64,000 nt of DNA from Hermatobates lingyangjiaoensis (GCA_026182355.1 JAPFBL010000379.1:170001-234000); one strand, 5' to 3'. Counted from the stretch's first letter, positions 45,740 through 57,663 are shown. Made by a program: numbers and translations. The notes: generated by a model from the sequence alone, not told the origin.

Positions 45740-48580
45740 AATATGGGTATATTTCTATGTACTAAATAGGCAACAGAAAACAAAGATATCCGAAGAAAGT
45801 ATAAGTTGGTATTTATAATTGCATAGCTAAAGAATGACGGTTGAAATTAGGAACTAAAGTACTGGAAGTTGACCATTTAAACGTTTACTTCTGTTTATAT
45901 AAAGTATATATTAGCGTTAAATATTTTGTCTTGATGTATCATAGAATAGTGTTAAAACATGTCATTAAAATCGACTGTCAATAAAGTAATTATTGAATTA
46001 TGACTGTCTGTTTTATTTTTTGTTCAGCTGTTTGTTTGCCGTAAAACAAACACGCCGTAATGCAGCGTCATAACAATAAGGTTAACTCATATTATGTCTT
46101 CACACAACAAATATTATGTCTTTTTGTATGGAGACACAATACTTTCCCTAATATGAGTAAATATCATACTATAACAGATTGCACAATTAAGTAATGAGGT
46201 CAACTTTCATCACATGTTAACTGTGGAAGTCCTGTGACTATAAATAATAATACAAAACACGACACAGAAAAAACATAAAATATACACTTACTAAATACTG
46301 TTGTTCGTCATCAGAAGAAGACTAGAAGTGAGCAAAAAGTTAGAGAGATCTCCCCATTTCGAAGGACGGAACAGGAATTTAAAGTTTTATAGTGTGTGTG
46401 AACCGTTTCTTCAATTTTGTATAAATAATAAGTTCAAGCCTCAAACAAGAATATAGTAAGAGTTTGGTAGATGGTCAAACTTCTCTTGTTTTTAAAAGTA
46501 CAATAATACAAATCTGATCAACTGCGCAATGAACCATGAAATATGAAAACAACAAAAATAACTATATTGATATCTAATATCCGCTTAAATTACAATTACA
46601 GCAATCTTGGGGCCAGGTTTAGTCTAACTTGGTACTTACAGTAGTTTCATGAAGTATATTTAAGGATATATAGTATTATGCGTATAATATAAAGTTCTAT
46701 TTTTTGATTAACGCTTCTATACTGCGTTAACTTTATAATGTCATAAAAATACTCACATATGACAAGTTTTAAATTAAATGGTCTGGTTGATTTGAAGGCA
46801 TATAAAATACTTAATTAACTATACCCGACCCCAATTGTTTTTCTATGAGTTAATTTAAATTTAGCGGGGTCTAGTTTTTCTCTACGTCTTCTAGAGATTG
46901 GAAACCCTTATAACCTCCACACATGTTTGTTTATTGGTTTGTCATTTTTTAGAGCATGTTTGTTTTAAAACGACCACACTTATAAGGCTTTCACCTTTTA
47001 AATTCTGGGTGTCCTAAAGTACACTCTAGGAACAAAATAATATTGGAAATAACGTCACTGAAACTACATTGTTTAAACTAATATAGTAGTATCGATATTA
47101 CTGTGACGTCATCAATTGATTTCTGGATCATTTCAGATATCTGCCATGACACATTTCAGTGGAATACTATTGAATTAAGTTTCTTTCTGATCATTTACTT
47201 CAGGAATGAAACAATTTTTAATGAATCACTCTTACCTTATTAACATCTTTTGATGAAATAAGAACTGAATATTATTAACAATCAGTCCTGACTATAATCA
47301 ATCAAGAAGCATTCCCAAAACTGTAAAATCAATGAAACCTATTTAAATAGGAAAATAAAAGTTTCCCCTGAGTCTTTATTGAACAATCACAAAGCTAAAA
47401 AGGTTCAAACCTTATAAACAACAAACTAATAACTTTGTGATTGTTGTACAATTAAAACTAACCAGTAGAAATGCAGTTATTAGGAAAAAGTTGAACAATC
47501 AAGGAACATATGAAGGAATACTATGTTTGATTAAATAAAATTCTAGTTATTTTGTACTTACAATAATGCCTACGTAACTTAATTAGATTTCTGCTTTGAA
47601 ATTATTCACGTGTTCCACAAAAATTGAAGAAATAACTATTTTTTTAATAAAAACGTCTTGACATAGTCAGGTTATTACCTCCAGTTAATATGAGGGTGAT
47701 AGATTTTCAATGAATTATCAATTAAAAATAAAATGATGAATGGGTACTGACATTTTCGTTTGCTTTAATATCATTCGTTTATCATTTTCGTTGCTTAGGT
47801 GTATATTCCTTACATTTTAAAATGAATAATTTATTTTTCTGAAAGAATAATTTTTTGTATTGGAAGAATATTAACTTTATATTTCAATGATTATAGTATA
47901 ATTTTTTCAAGGATTAGTATTAGAGTCACAAGTTAGTCACAAGTTTTGTCCAATACAGTATTAATAATACAATGCTAATTACCAAAAATTAGTTGTCCAA
48001 ATTAAAGTTTTCTTAAGAGTACAAAAATAAAAAAGAACGAACTGACTGAAATCTACAAACAACAATAAAAGAATTAGAAACATTTTTCTGCAGAATATAA
48101 TATTCATAATAATATACTAGGACCTTAGCTTAAATACTTTTTTTTAATATTTTTACAAAAGACCTTCAAGGGGAGTTCGAATTTTTTTTATTCAATATTT
48201 CACTACTAATATCTATTTTTGTGGGCTCTATCTAAATCAGGAGTCCCCCAAAAGTTTTCACGCTACTCCATTCTAAAATATTGTTCTCCTCATCGACCCA
48301 CTATGAAAAATTATTGAAAGTAACAAATATTTTCACATTGATGATAACAACTTATATTCTTTTAGTATTGGTAATATCAAGAAATCAGATGACCTAGATA
48401 GAAAGCAATCAAAGCATTTTTGTTTCCCACATATAATTAAATCCTGAACGACTTTTATTCATTCAAGATATTATGTAGTTGTAATTATGTTTGTATATTT
48501 GTTTGCCATAATGCCTGATATACCCAAATATCTTTTAAAATGTAGCAAGAATGATATCGATAAAACTGTCTTACTTATCT
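45740..48580. other. Gene-less, A+T rich
   Basis: Fragments only: a PLE family E end (46080-46200), a decayed hammerhead with CACTT/AAGTG stem (46280-46330), and a block at 46965-47010 shared with 10045-10085. Nothing coding seen. Confidence 0.5.
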
Positions 48581-48589
48581 CTTTGCTAC

Positions 48590-49251
48590 TACCATCTTTT
48601 TCCGAAAATAAGGCATCCCTCGAAAATTAGCCCTACCCTTAATTCGGTTTAATGTATATGACACTAATATAATTAGGAAAGATAAATTGAAAGAACTAGA
48701 GTGGATAAGTCTCCTGATCTTTATGGAGAGATCAGGTAGATTTTCCACAGGGTAGGTCTAGGTCAGCTCGGGGTTGGCAAAAAGGGCCTACTGGCCAGGC
48801 CTTTGGTCTCCCCACCCTTAACATTATTAACCCTACCCTGATTTTGGGTACTTTTTAGAATATAAGCCCTCCCCCTAAAATAATCCCTAGTTAAAATAAT
48901 GTGAAAAATATAATTTGTTAAAGAATAATGTTGAATTTAGTAGGTATCTGGAAGTTGCCCGTATATGTATTTCAGAGAATTATTTGAAACAAAATATTCT
49001 GAGAAATTCCTTGTTTACCTGTACAGTTCGTTTCATGCAATCCAGAGGCACGTGTCAAAATTAATTCCTAGAATATATAAAGTAGAATTTACCTTAAAAG
49101 TATAACAGAAGGCAGCAGTCTACATGGAATGACGGTGCAGGTCTTGTAATTTCAGTCTTGTAAGTCTGATTATTACCTATTACTTACTGTACTAGAAGCC
49201 CGTCCTCTAAAATAAGCTCTAGCAGTGTCTTATTTTCGGAAAAAGACGGTA
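48590..49251. mobile_element. TIR element, second copy, 662 bp
   Basis: Ends TACCATCTTTTTCCGAAAAT and the inverse of TACCGTCTTTTTCCGAAAAT. Internal AATAAGCCCT-type motifs recur near both ends. Confidence 0.6.
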
Positions 49252-49311
49252 CAACGGTACAGAAAAACATAAGAATATACTCACGTACCTTTTTTACTAA
49301 AATGGATGCCA

Positions 49312-49545
49312 TTAACTTGAAGAATCTCCTTGGTGTGCAGGAATTCGAATGCTGATATTAGGTTCAGACAGCATTAGCCGCAAACCACAATTTTTTCCAA
49401 GTTTAATCTGTTTTGTTAGAACTGCGTTTGCATGCAAAAAACCAGCTTCAATCATATACTTACTACTTCTCAAGACTCTTTCGAATCTTGTTTGCTTTTC
49501 AACCCTTTCGTGTATTTGTGTTTTTACAAAATCAATCATACACAC
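49312..49545 (-). other. Unrecognised 77-codon ORF
   Basis: Reads CMIDFVKTQIHERVEKQTRF, SSKYMIEAGFLHANAVLTKQ, NISIRIPAHQGDSSS stop. Composition is protein-like and unlike the poly-I/Y frames nearby. It lies between the TIR element ending at 49251 and a PLE palindrome, so it may be a piece of a transposon ORF. Confidence 0.25.
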
Positions 49546-49594
49546 TTTATATTTATTCTGAGGTAAAATTGATAAACAAACAAAAGTCTCAATA

Positions 49595-49790
49595 CAAATG
49601 AAGTTTTATTCAACAACAACAACAACGAGTTTCGAACACTTTGTCTTCCTAATGATGAACACATAGTGTTCGAAACGCGTTGTTGTTGTTGTTGAATAAA
49701 ACTTCATTTGTGTGGAGACTTTTGCTTGTTTTTCAATTTTACATCAGAATGAGTAAATAACACACAATTACGGATTGCACAACTAAAGAC
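49595..49790. mobile_element. PLE terminal-repeat palindrome (family E)
   Basis: A near-perfect palindrome (49600-49712) built on CAACAACAAC... and its inverse. The right half holds CTAATGA, stem II GAACAC/GTGTTC and GAAA-CGCG-TT. The core G5 is A, so it is inactive by prediction. The right arm ends in the shared GAGTAAATAACACACAATTA block. Confidence 0.5.
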
Positions 49791-50116
49791 TATATTTATC
49801 GACTCCCTCTTTCGCCACTCTGAACTTAGCAAACTCTAATATATCCATAGACCTCCCTTGGTCCTCTCATTGATCCCTGAATGTCACTATAGACCCCTAC
49901 CTAAAATATTTGTTTCAAAAACGTTCTATTAAATTTCCAGTACAAGAGTTTTTTTTTTCAATAAATGTTTCGCTTTTTTCTTACTATCTATCAGAAAACA
50001 TGGACTCCTTGGGTCAATTATTTTTTTTTACTACATTTTGGCACAATCTTATTTTCGTTTTGTAGTATGACGTGAGTAGCAATTTAGAATTTTACACCAT
50101 AGTTCGCTTTCCCTAA

Positions 50117-50259
50117 CAGTCTGTTAATATATTGGTTTGCCATACCAGTCTGTTAATATATTGGTTTGCCATACCAGTCTGTTAATATATTGGTTTGCCA
50201 TACCAGTCTGTTAATTTATTGGTTTGCCATACCAGTCTGTTAATATATTCGTTTTCCTC
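50117..50259. repeat. 29-bp tandem repeat, about five copies
   Basis: CAGTCTGTTAATATATTGGT plus TTGCCATAC; starts at 50117, 50146, 50175, 50204, 50233. Confidence 0.85.
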
Positions 50260-50545
50260 TCACTTAACTTTATACCTAAAAACGAAAGACTCCCATTTTT
50301 TTACTTTTTCAAAAGTTTATTGTAAACTTGGATGAAATGAAATGAAAATGTTTAAAAAAGGTTATTTTCCTTTTTTAATAATTAGAATACATCAACTATA
50401 TATAACTGAATAAATTTTACCAATGATCAAAGTTTTTTAAGATAATCTAGCATTATTATATTAGCTTTTGAGCATTAGCATTATTTGTTTTTTCTAAAAA
50501 TTGAACAATTTGTATTAAAGCTTATTCTGCAGAATGTTTATTTGG

Positions 50546-51470
50546 GTTAGGCTAGGTTGGAGTAGCAGTCCCACAAGATATAACACATAGGCCGAACATT
50601 GGTTCTTTGTGGTATCACACTATGAAAATACTACACTTTTTTTTTTTTTTTTGGTCAGAAAACAGCATGCTCCACCCGAAGGCACCACACGCATCAAAAT
50701 CTTCAATGCTACACAACAATCTCCATCATGCTATGCAAATACAGCTTAAACAACAACAAAATAACCACAATGACAACAGAGCACACAGATAATACAGGCT
50801 ATCATAATCAACCCAGTAAATTAAAATATTTGTTAACCACTTCCCCGAAGGCACCGACTAGGCCCTCCTCCAACAAAGCTGCAAGCTGCGAGGGCCACGC
50901 ACCTCCGGCAGTCACCACTTTTCTCTCCATCCTACTCCTCTCTGAGTTTAACTCAATGCAGTCGAACAGGAGGTGTTGAACTGTTTGAGGTGACCTACCG
51001 TCACAGCTACACCCTGGAGAGTTGACAAGTTTCAGGCGGTGGAGATAGTGGCCAAATCTCCCATGCCCTGTTAGAAACTGGGTCAGTCTCCAGTCCACTT
51101 TGAGGTTCTTTTTCTTTCCCTGACTGACAGATGGTAGAAATCTTTTTGTAAGTTGAAATTCTACACTGGTAGTCCCAAATAGTGCCTAATCAAGTATATT
51201 TAAATCTTTAACGATTATGTGACATCGTACAGGCTCGAGACCGACGGCTTAACGTCCTCTCCGATGGACGAGGTGTCAGATTTATGTACTACTAGCGGGA
51301 CTTGAGTTGGCCTACCCTTAAAATCAGTAAGCTGGCCCTTAAAATGACCTTCCTCAACTATTTCAATCATTCTTATGCGAAGTTATCTTATGTGAAATCA
51401 TGACCTGCAGTGAATATTGAACCCCTGACCTACCAGTCCAGAGGCGTGCATGTATCCACTGGGAAGATCT
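50546..51470 (-). mobile_element. SINE interrupted by a LINE
   Basis: SINE tail 50546-50636 and body/head 51146-51470; the LINE 50637-51145 lies between, with target duplication. Confidence 0.75.
50637..51145 (-). pseudogene. 5'-truncated LINE inserted in a SINE, with poly(A) and target duplication
   Basis: Seen on the - strand: frame WRLTQFLTGHGRFGHYLHRL, LVNSPGCSCDGRSPQTVQHL, LFDCIELN and a tail to VNKYFNLLG stop at 50808. GHG..YLHR plus CxC...HLLFDC is the LINE C-terminal zinc-knuckle. A poly(A) tract (T-run 50637-50652 on +) ends it. The interrupted SINE resumes at 51146 with a repeat of GAAAATACTACAC/GAAATTCTACAC, about 12-13 bases, as target-site duplication. The tail frame is open, so the insertion is not ancient. 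Same general class as the fragment at 24222. Confidence 0.85.
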
Positions 51471-51479
51471 TAAATAATA

Positions 51480-52100
51480 TTGGGAGACACCCCCAATTAA
51501 ATAATATTAACAAGATTGGAAAGCTATTGGGTACTCAAATATAAAAAATTAAAAAAAAATCCCTGCTTAATTTTACCAAATCATCGTTCTATCAACAAAC
51601 ACACTTGAAAATACTCAAAGAAGGATTAATATACATAAACCCTCCTATTAGCGGGCCTCGCAACTACGGACTTCACGATTTAACAGACAAAATCCTAAGA
51701 TGGGAATGTATGAGGTACATCTGGTAGTCCGATATACGAGTTCAAAATTGGAGGGTTCAGCGGCCCGAGTCTGTTAGTTCAGTGGACTCCCAATAAATAA
51801 GTTGGGTGCAACTCTTAATCAAGTTTTCCCACCAAAAAGGTAAATATGTTCCTTATTACTGTACAATAACATTTATGTACTCATTAGATTCTGTTCATTA
51901 TGTCTGTTTATCATGTATACAGTACGTGTGTATTACCTTAGTGCGATCTATTTCTACATTTTTACCCCCTAGAAAAAAAAACCTCCCATCTATGCAATTT
52001 AGGCTTTAACCGACTATTCCCCCCATTATGGGGGTGTCTACTGCATATTTTATTAATTTTATGACTGAGTGGAGATTGAATAAAGAAATAATAAATGACA
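51480..52100. other. Gene-less stretch downstream of CDKAL1
   Basis: No recognised gene or element; includes a CCTCCTATTAGCGGGCCTCG-type block (51650) that may be a repeat end. Confidence 0.4.
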
Positions 52101-52104
52101 ATCA

Positions 52105-52110
52105 TTTATT
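52105..52110 (-). terminator. CDKAL1: Poly(A) signal of CDKAL1
   Basis: AATAAA on the - strand, 127 bases after the CDKAL1 stop and the first canonical hexamer there. A second one lies at 52049-52054. Confidence 0.55.
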
Positions 52111-52236
52111 AGATAATTTAACAGCATTTTTAACAACCTGTTATTACATTATTTTTTTACATCAAAAGAATTTCTCTATATGACAATTATAAATTTAGCG
52201 CTTATTTACATATAAAAACAATTAGTCCGTTTCATG

Positions 52237-52401
52237 TCAATTTAAAATAACAAGAAGTAAGAAAATAAAGAAGATTGCATACATGAGAAGCGAGTTTTGT
52301 TTTGCTTCCACTACTTTCCCCATCATACTGTGCCGACTGGTGCTAATTATTTTCACCCTGACGTACTTCCCCATGAGGTCATCATCTTTGGGAAGCAAAA
52401 T
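52237..52401 (-). CDS. CDKAL1: CDKAL1 terminal exon (TRAM end plus tail anchor)
   Basis: Seen: a T-rich tract and TGTAG acceptor, then 54 codons and TGA. The exon starts ILLPKDDDLMGKYVRVKI, continues the TRAM fold with SRHSMMGKVVEA, and ends in a hydrophobic segment LLMYAIFFIFLLLVIL followed by one Asn. Known: metazoan CDKAL1 is tail-anchored in the endoplasmic reticulum membrane by such a C-terminal helix, so the catalytic part faces the cytosol. The anchor here is very short and ends at the stop, as expected for a tail-anchored protein. With the other three exons, 250 residues of the C-terminal half are complete. Homology, splice phase and topology all agree. Confidence 0.9.
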   Translation of the reverse strand: MLLPKDDDLMGKYVRVKIISTSRHSMMGKVVEAKQNSLLMYAIFFIFLLLVILN

Positions 52402-52639
52402 CTACAAAAAAAAAATCTTTTTAAGACCTGTGAATTAAACGAACAAACGCACTTGTGAGAGTCACTTATTAGTTAGTATATTTGTATGCTCAGAAAGGAA
52501 ACAGCATGCAAAGATATAAAGAAGATCCAAAATAACGTTGGAGTTTAATTTAACGAAATTAAAAATTGACTCGTAATATCTTAATATTGAATGAAGAACA
52601 CTTAAGCCTTCAAAAATCTAATAGCTATTTCAATAAAAG

Positions 52640-53325
52640 ATTTCTAGTTGCAAATATCGCATGGATTAATCAAAAATTGAATATTGTTTCAAAGATTTAT
52701 CACAATCTCTAGTTGTAAAGATCACATGAATTGATCAAAAATTAATCTAGCTTCAAAGATTTATCACAATCTCTAGTTGCAAATATCGCATAGATTAATC
52801 AAAAATTGAATATAGTTTCAAAGATTTATCACAATCTCTAATTGCAAATATGGCATGGATTAATCAAAAATTGAATATAGTTTCAAAGATTTATCACAAT
52901 CTCTAGTTACAAATATGGCATGGATTAATCAAAAATTGAATATAGTTTCAAAGATTTATCACAATCTCTAGTTGCAAATATCGCATAGATCAATCAAAAA
53001 TCAATCTAGCTTTAAAGATTTATAACAATCTCTAGTTGTAAAGATCGCATGAATTGATCAAAAATTGATCTAGCTTCAAAGATTTATCACAATCTCTAGT
53101 TACAAATATGGCATGGATTAATCAAAAATTGAATATAGTTTCAAAGATTTATCACAATCTCTAGTTGCAAATATCGCATGGATTAATCAAAAATTGAATA
53201 TAGTTTCAAAGATTTATCACAATCTCTAATTGCAAATATCACATGGATCAATCAAAAATCAATCTAGCTTTAAAGATTTATAACAATCTCTAGTTGTAAA
53301 GATCGCATGAATTGATCGAAAATTA
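52640..53325. repeat. 65-bp tandem array in the last CDKAL1 intron, about ten copies
   Basis: Unit CAAAGATTTATCACAATCTC followed by TAGTTGCAAATATCGCATGG; two unit types alternate (TTGAATATAG versus AATCTAGC). Confidence 0.88.
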
Positions 53326-53432
53326 TCTGGATCTCTAGTTACAAACCTTTCTGTAAAGTTTCCCGTAAGTCAAAGATTTGTCGCATGATATAATGTAAGA
53401 GAAATTACTAATATTAGCTATTTTCAAATATT

Positions 53433-53780
53433 CAGTAAAACATCGTAGTACGATTACTCATTGTACGAGTAATTCGCTTTACAAGCAGCCATTTGTAAGA
53501 ATTTTGTCTCATAGGACGAGTAAAAATTCGTAGTACGAGTAACCGTCTTCCCCATGCCTAGATAGTCTCCGTTTTAAGTTTAATAGATTAATACTAAAAC
53601 ATTATTACTTCTTGCATGCATTTATTATTCAAGTAATTATTCATACTACACGTACAGTACAGTACTCTTTATTTTTTCGAATTACTCATTTTCTGTTTCG
53701 ATTGTTTTCATATTAATTTCAATGCCAAAAATTGCTTCATAATACAATCTCAATAGGAGCTCGATATTGGGAACGAATTA
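53433..53780. mobile_element. Second, decayed copy of the pogo-like MITE
   Basis: Starts CAGTAAAACATCGTAGTACG and continues with GCAGCCATTTGTAAGAATTT-like and AATTTCAATGCC-type blocks in the opposite orientation to 56033-56423. The right end has decayed. Confidence 0.6.
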
Positions 53781-54011
53781 AAAGTCTTATTGCAAAATTC
53801 TTCTGAATAAAAAAAGAAAAAAACCAACACAACAAAAACTATTTTCTGGGATCAGAGTTCGATCACCCATGTTAAAACTGTTAATGGATCTGTTTTTTAT
53901 CACTAAAAGCCAAAAACATATCTATGAAGGTATAAAAGAATCAATTATAAGCTGAATGTGTCCATGAATAAAGAATTGTATTCTTTCAATTTAAGGTAAC
54001 ATGCTCTAAGC

Positions 54012-54334
54012 CAGGGGTTTTCAATGGGGGTGAAATTCACCCCCAGGGGTGAATTTTGGCTTTTCAGGGGGTGAATCGTGACCACGGTAAGTTTACAGAG
54101 TGAGGAAAGCTATTATAACATTTTAATTATAAATTAATACATACTAATTTGGTTGAATTAATATTTCATATATTCATCAATAATTATAATTATAATTTAA
54201 TTTGTAAAATTCTATTATAAAGATAATCAATGTAAAGTGTATATACTATCTTGGAAAGAAGAAAGGGTGGGGCGAATGGCATTGTGGGAAATGGCGGGAG
54301 GGGTGAATGGGGCTAGGAAGGCTGTGAACCCGTG
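54012..54334. mobile_element. hAT MITE with an empty-site paralogue nearby
   Basis: Begins CAGGGGTTTTCAATGG and ends GCTGTGAACCCGTG; target copies CTCTAAGC and CTCTAATC (7/8). The unoccupied target is present at 55086-55105 within a duplicated flank. Confidence 0.78.
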
Positions 54335-54414
54335 CTCTAATCTCAGGATTAATGTTTTGTATATGTATATTACCAATAAACAAAAAGGAAAGGTCCATGT
54401 TAAAAAAAGAAGTG

Positions 54415-54600
54415 GTCAAAAAGCTAATGAAATGGTCTCCACATATAAAAATTTAAACTGTTTAAACAACGCGTTTCGAACACGTGGTGTTCTTCTTCAG
54501 GCATTAACTAAAAAATACAATGTCTTCAGAGAGTTATCTATAGTACCAAGTAAAAATAAAATACAGAAGAGAGTACAAACCTAAGAGTGAGTGTCTGTAG
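54415..54600 (-). mobile_element. PLE terminal-repeat copy (family E) in a CDKAL1 intron
   Basis: Near-copy of the left arm at 11335-11510, sharing AAAAAATACAATGTC and GAGAGTTATCTATAGTAC, placed just right of the hAT element 54012-54334. Confidence 0.55.
54460..54512 (-). ncRNA. Hammerhead ribozyme, family E, intact core
   Basis: On the - strand: CTGAAGA (54500-54494), extra A, stem II GAACAC/GTGTTC, GAAA (54477-54474), stem III C-GC-G, site TT. Stem I closes with C-G and TTAA/TTAA across an internal loop. It lies in the CDKAL1 intron in the sense orientation. Confidence 0.68.
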
Positions 54601-55163
54601 TACAACTGACTAGGACCATAAAAGTTGGAAGTGGTCAGTGACTGAGCGCGAAATGATCGCAAAAGAAACTGATAAATTTATAAAATTCAGTTGTAACATA
54701 ACCCTTATAACTGAACCAAAACTGCCATTATGTATTTTTATAAGAATACCAATAACATAATTAATATAATTTATAATATTAATATGACGTATCAAATGTT
54801 ATACCTTTTGTATTGTATTTTTTTAAATTTAATTATTTGACATTTAATGACTATATTGTATTACAATTATTTATATTATTATAATTTGTTATAAATTGAA
54901 TGCCTATAATCTATGTAAGGGAACAGGTGGTAAATAAACTGCTTGATTTGGAGGTTACCCAAATCAGGAAAAGAAAAAAAATAATAAAGGGTAGAAACAT
55001 ATCGATAAAGGTATAACAGAATAAATTAGAAGCTGAATGTGTCCATGAATAAAGAACTGGAAAACTTTTGATTTAAGGTAACATGCTCTAATCTCAGGGT
55101 TAAACGGAGTTTCAGAACAAGTTGTGTAGAACTTGAGCCATGATTGGTTGCCATATAGATTAC

Positions 55164-55310
55164 CTGCTGGTAAGCCTTGTTATGAGCCACAAAGTGGGCA
55201 TCATCGTGTGCCACATCAGTAACCAACACGTCGAACTCTTTCCCTTCCATACCTTCATATGGAAAATAACTCTTAAACAACTCTGCCAGTCTCTTTGTTC
55301 TTTTCTTTAC
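55164..55310 (-). CDS. CDKAL1: CDKAL1 exon (end of radical SAM, start of TRAM domain)
   Basis: Seen: acceptor TTGTTTCAG, 49 codons starting VKKRTKRLAELFKSYFPYEG and ending HFVAHNKAYQQ, then donor GTAATC. It joins in phase 0 after PTQE and before ILLPKDDD, matching CDKAL1 collinearity. VKKRTKRL is the basic linker after the radical SAM domain; DVLVTDV...FVAHNKAYQQ is the first half of the TRAM RNA-binding domain. Odd: a 22-bp minisatellite begins about 35 bases from the acceptor, inside the usual branch-point zone. Just downstream of the donor, the intron holds one copy of a duplicated segment (about 55000-55107). Confidence 0.93.
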
Positions 55311-55344
55311 CTGAAACAAGATTTCTTGATTAATGTCAACAGAA

Positions 55345-56032
55345 CTCCGCAAGCTATACAGTAGAACTCCACAAGCTATACAGTAGAACTCCGCAAGCTA
55401 TGTAGTAGAACTCCGCAAGCTATACTGTAGAACTCCACAAGCTATACAGTAGAACTCCGCAAGCTATACATATACAGTAGAACTCCACAAGCTATACAGT
55501 AGAACTCCGCAAGCTATACAGTATACAGTAGAACTCCACAAGCTATATAGTAGAACTCCGTAAGCTATGTAGTAGAACTCCGCAAGCTACACAGTAGAAC
55601 TTCTCAAGCTATACAGTAGAACTCCACAAGCTATACAGTAGAACTCCACAAGCTATGTAGTAGAACTCCGCAAGCTATACAGTAGAACTCCACAAGCTAT
55701 GACAGTAGAACTCCACAAGCTATGTAGTAGAACTCCGTAAGCTATACAGTAGAACTCCACAAGCTATGCAGTAGAACTCCTCAAGCTATACAGTAGAACT
55801 CCACAAGCTAAGTAGTAGAACTCCGTAACCTATACAGCAGAACTCCTCAAGCTATACAGTAGAACTCCTCAAGCTATACAGTAGAACTCCACAAGATAAG
55901 TAGTAGAACTCCGTAACCTATACAGCAGAACTCCTCAAGCTATACAGTAGAACTCCTCATGCTATACAGTAGAACTCCACAAGATAAGTAGTAGAACTCC
56001 GTAACCTATACAGCAGAACTCCTCAAGCTATA
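55345..56032. repeat. 22-bp minisatellite next to a CDKAL1 acceptor, about 31 copies
   Basis: Unit ACAGTAGAACTCCACAAGCT plus AT. It ends directly at the pogo-like MITE, whose terminus CAGTAGAACCTCG resembles the unit. Its left edge is about 35 bases from the splice acceptor at 55311. Confidence 0.9.
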
Positions 56033-56423
56033 CAGTAGAACCTCGCAGTACGAGTTTAATTTAATCCCAGACCGAGCCGGCATTGCGATTTACTCGTATT
56101 ACGAAGCAACATTTCGGATTGAAATTTATATGAAAATAAATAATCCGTTCCATCCCCAAAATATCTGTTATAAGTTTATTTTTTAAACAGAAAAGGAACA
56201 ATTAGAAAAAATAAGCAATGAATTCCTTGTAATACGAATAACAAAAATGCATGCAAAAATAATCATGTTTTATTAATTTACTAAACTTAAAATGAAGACG
56301 ACATAGGCGTGAGGAAGACGGGTCTCTCATACTACGAATTTTTACTTGTCGTACGAAGCATAAATTCTTACAAATGGCCACATTGCTCGTACAATGAGGC
56401 ACTCATACTACGAGGTTCTAATG
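56033..56423. mobile_element. pogo/Tigger-like MITE in a CDKAL1 intron
   Basis: TA-flanked, 391 bp, ends CAGTAGAACCTCGCAGTACG and the inverse of CATTAGAACCTCGTAGTATG. An inverted partial copy lies at 53433-53780. The left terminal bases resemble the adjoining 22-bp minisatellite unit. Confidence 0.72.
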
Positions 56424-56700
56424 TACATTAATAAAAAAAAATTATATTTAATATATACGTATATCATCTGTGCTTATATAGGTACATACAACTAAAACTT
56501 CAAAGTCAGATACAGGGAAAGGTGAAACACTCACGACTTAATAGTTTCAGCAACATACCGTCATCTTCAGGGGATATGAGAAATACAGAAGGGTGAAAAA
56601 TTTCACAGACCGTTACAAAGTCATATATGCATAAAAAAAAAGAAAAAAAAAACGATCCACGAGGATAGAGGCCAGGGTAGTCCAACAGTAAAACTGTTTA

Positions 56701-57663
56701 GGGTTAATTTAAAACAATCCAAGTTTAATTTAAAGGAAGTACGGTTAATTCTCATTACACAAGCTTATTGACAAACGAAATATAACATAAAATAATATAA
56801 TTTAATGAAAAGGTTTGTATAAATGCGTCCCTCACTATTGTAATAACAATGTGTTGCTTACAACATTAATTTTTTTTCACTTCCTTTATCAAATATTACC
56901 TGAATTAGTATTTCAGCTGTATATTTCAGTTATTTTTAAGCTTACAATTAAAAAAAATAATGAAAGAATAAAATATATCATAAATATCTATACATACAAT
57001 TCTCTAAATACGTTTTACTTTTTGTCGATTTTAGGTCCAACATTTTAATATAAAGAAGAAAAAAAAATTAAAATTTCAAAATTTTAAAAGTGTGTGCATG
57101 AATTTGAATTTGCTTTGAATAGCACTGCCAAATTTAACTAAATTTGAATAAAACCAGTTAAATTGAAATTACAAATACATATAATTTGCTTAAGTTTAAT
57201 TTACGTACTTGAAATTACATTTTTTTTTATTATTTTATAATGCTATGTTTATAATATATGATTAAGCAGTGTTTTATAATTGAATTAATGGATGTACAGT
57301 ATTAACGGTATACATTACTGGAACGTATAGTAACAACATACGTTCATTTCTTACTTACGTTCAGCCATTCGGAACGCAACTAAAACGTATGTTGAGAATT
57401 ATGCTACTTGAAAAATTAACATTGATACATGTACAAGAATGTGTTTCTTTTAATAAAAAAAACAAGGAGAAATGAAAATATGGAAGTCAAAGTAAGTAAA
57501 ACATTGTTATTACAACAGTTTTTTATACAAAGTTTTTCATTATATTATATTTTTATATTATGTTTGGTTTATTAATAAGCTTGGACAATATGAATTAACC
57601 GTACTTACTTTAAATTAAACTTGGTCTATTTAATATTATACTTGGTTTATTTTAAATTAACCC
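56701..57663. mobile_element. TIR element of unknown superfamily, 963 bp
   Basis: Left end GGGTTAATTTAAAACAATCC and the right end inverse GGGTTAATTTAAAATAAACC; the TIR extends about 75-95 bases and has a CCAAGTTTAATTTAAA subrepeat, one copy deleted on the left. It interrupts a SINE head (GCCAGGGTAGTCC at 56672). No transposase, no clear target duplication. Confidence 0.65.

Noticed and set aside
46260..46335. Hammerhead (CTGATGA with CACTT/AAGTG stem I)
   Set aside because: The GAAA box and stem II are deleted.
56515..56585. Hammerhead on the - strand (CTGAAGA...GAAAC)
   Set aside because: Stem I and stem II do not pair convincingly; kept only as a possible relic.
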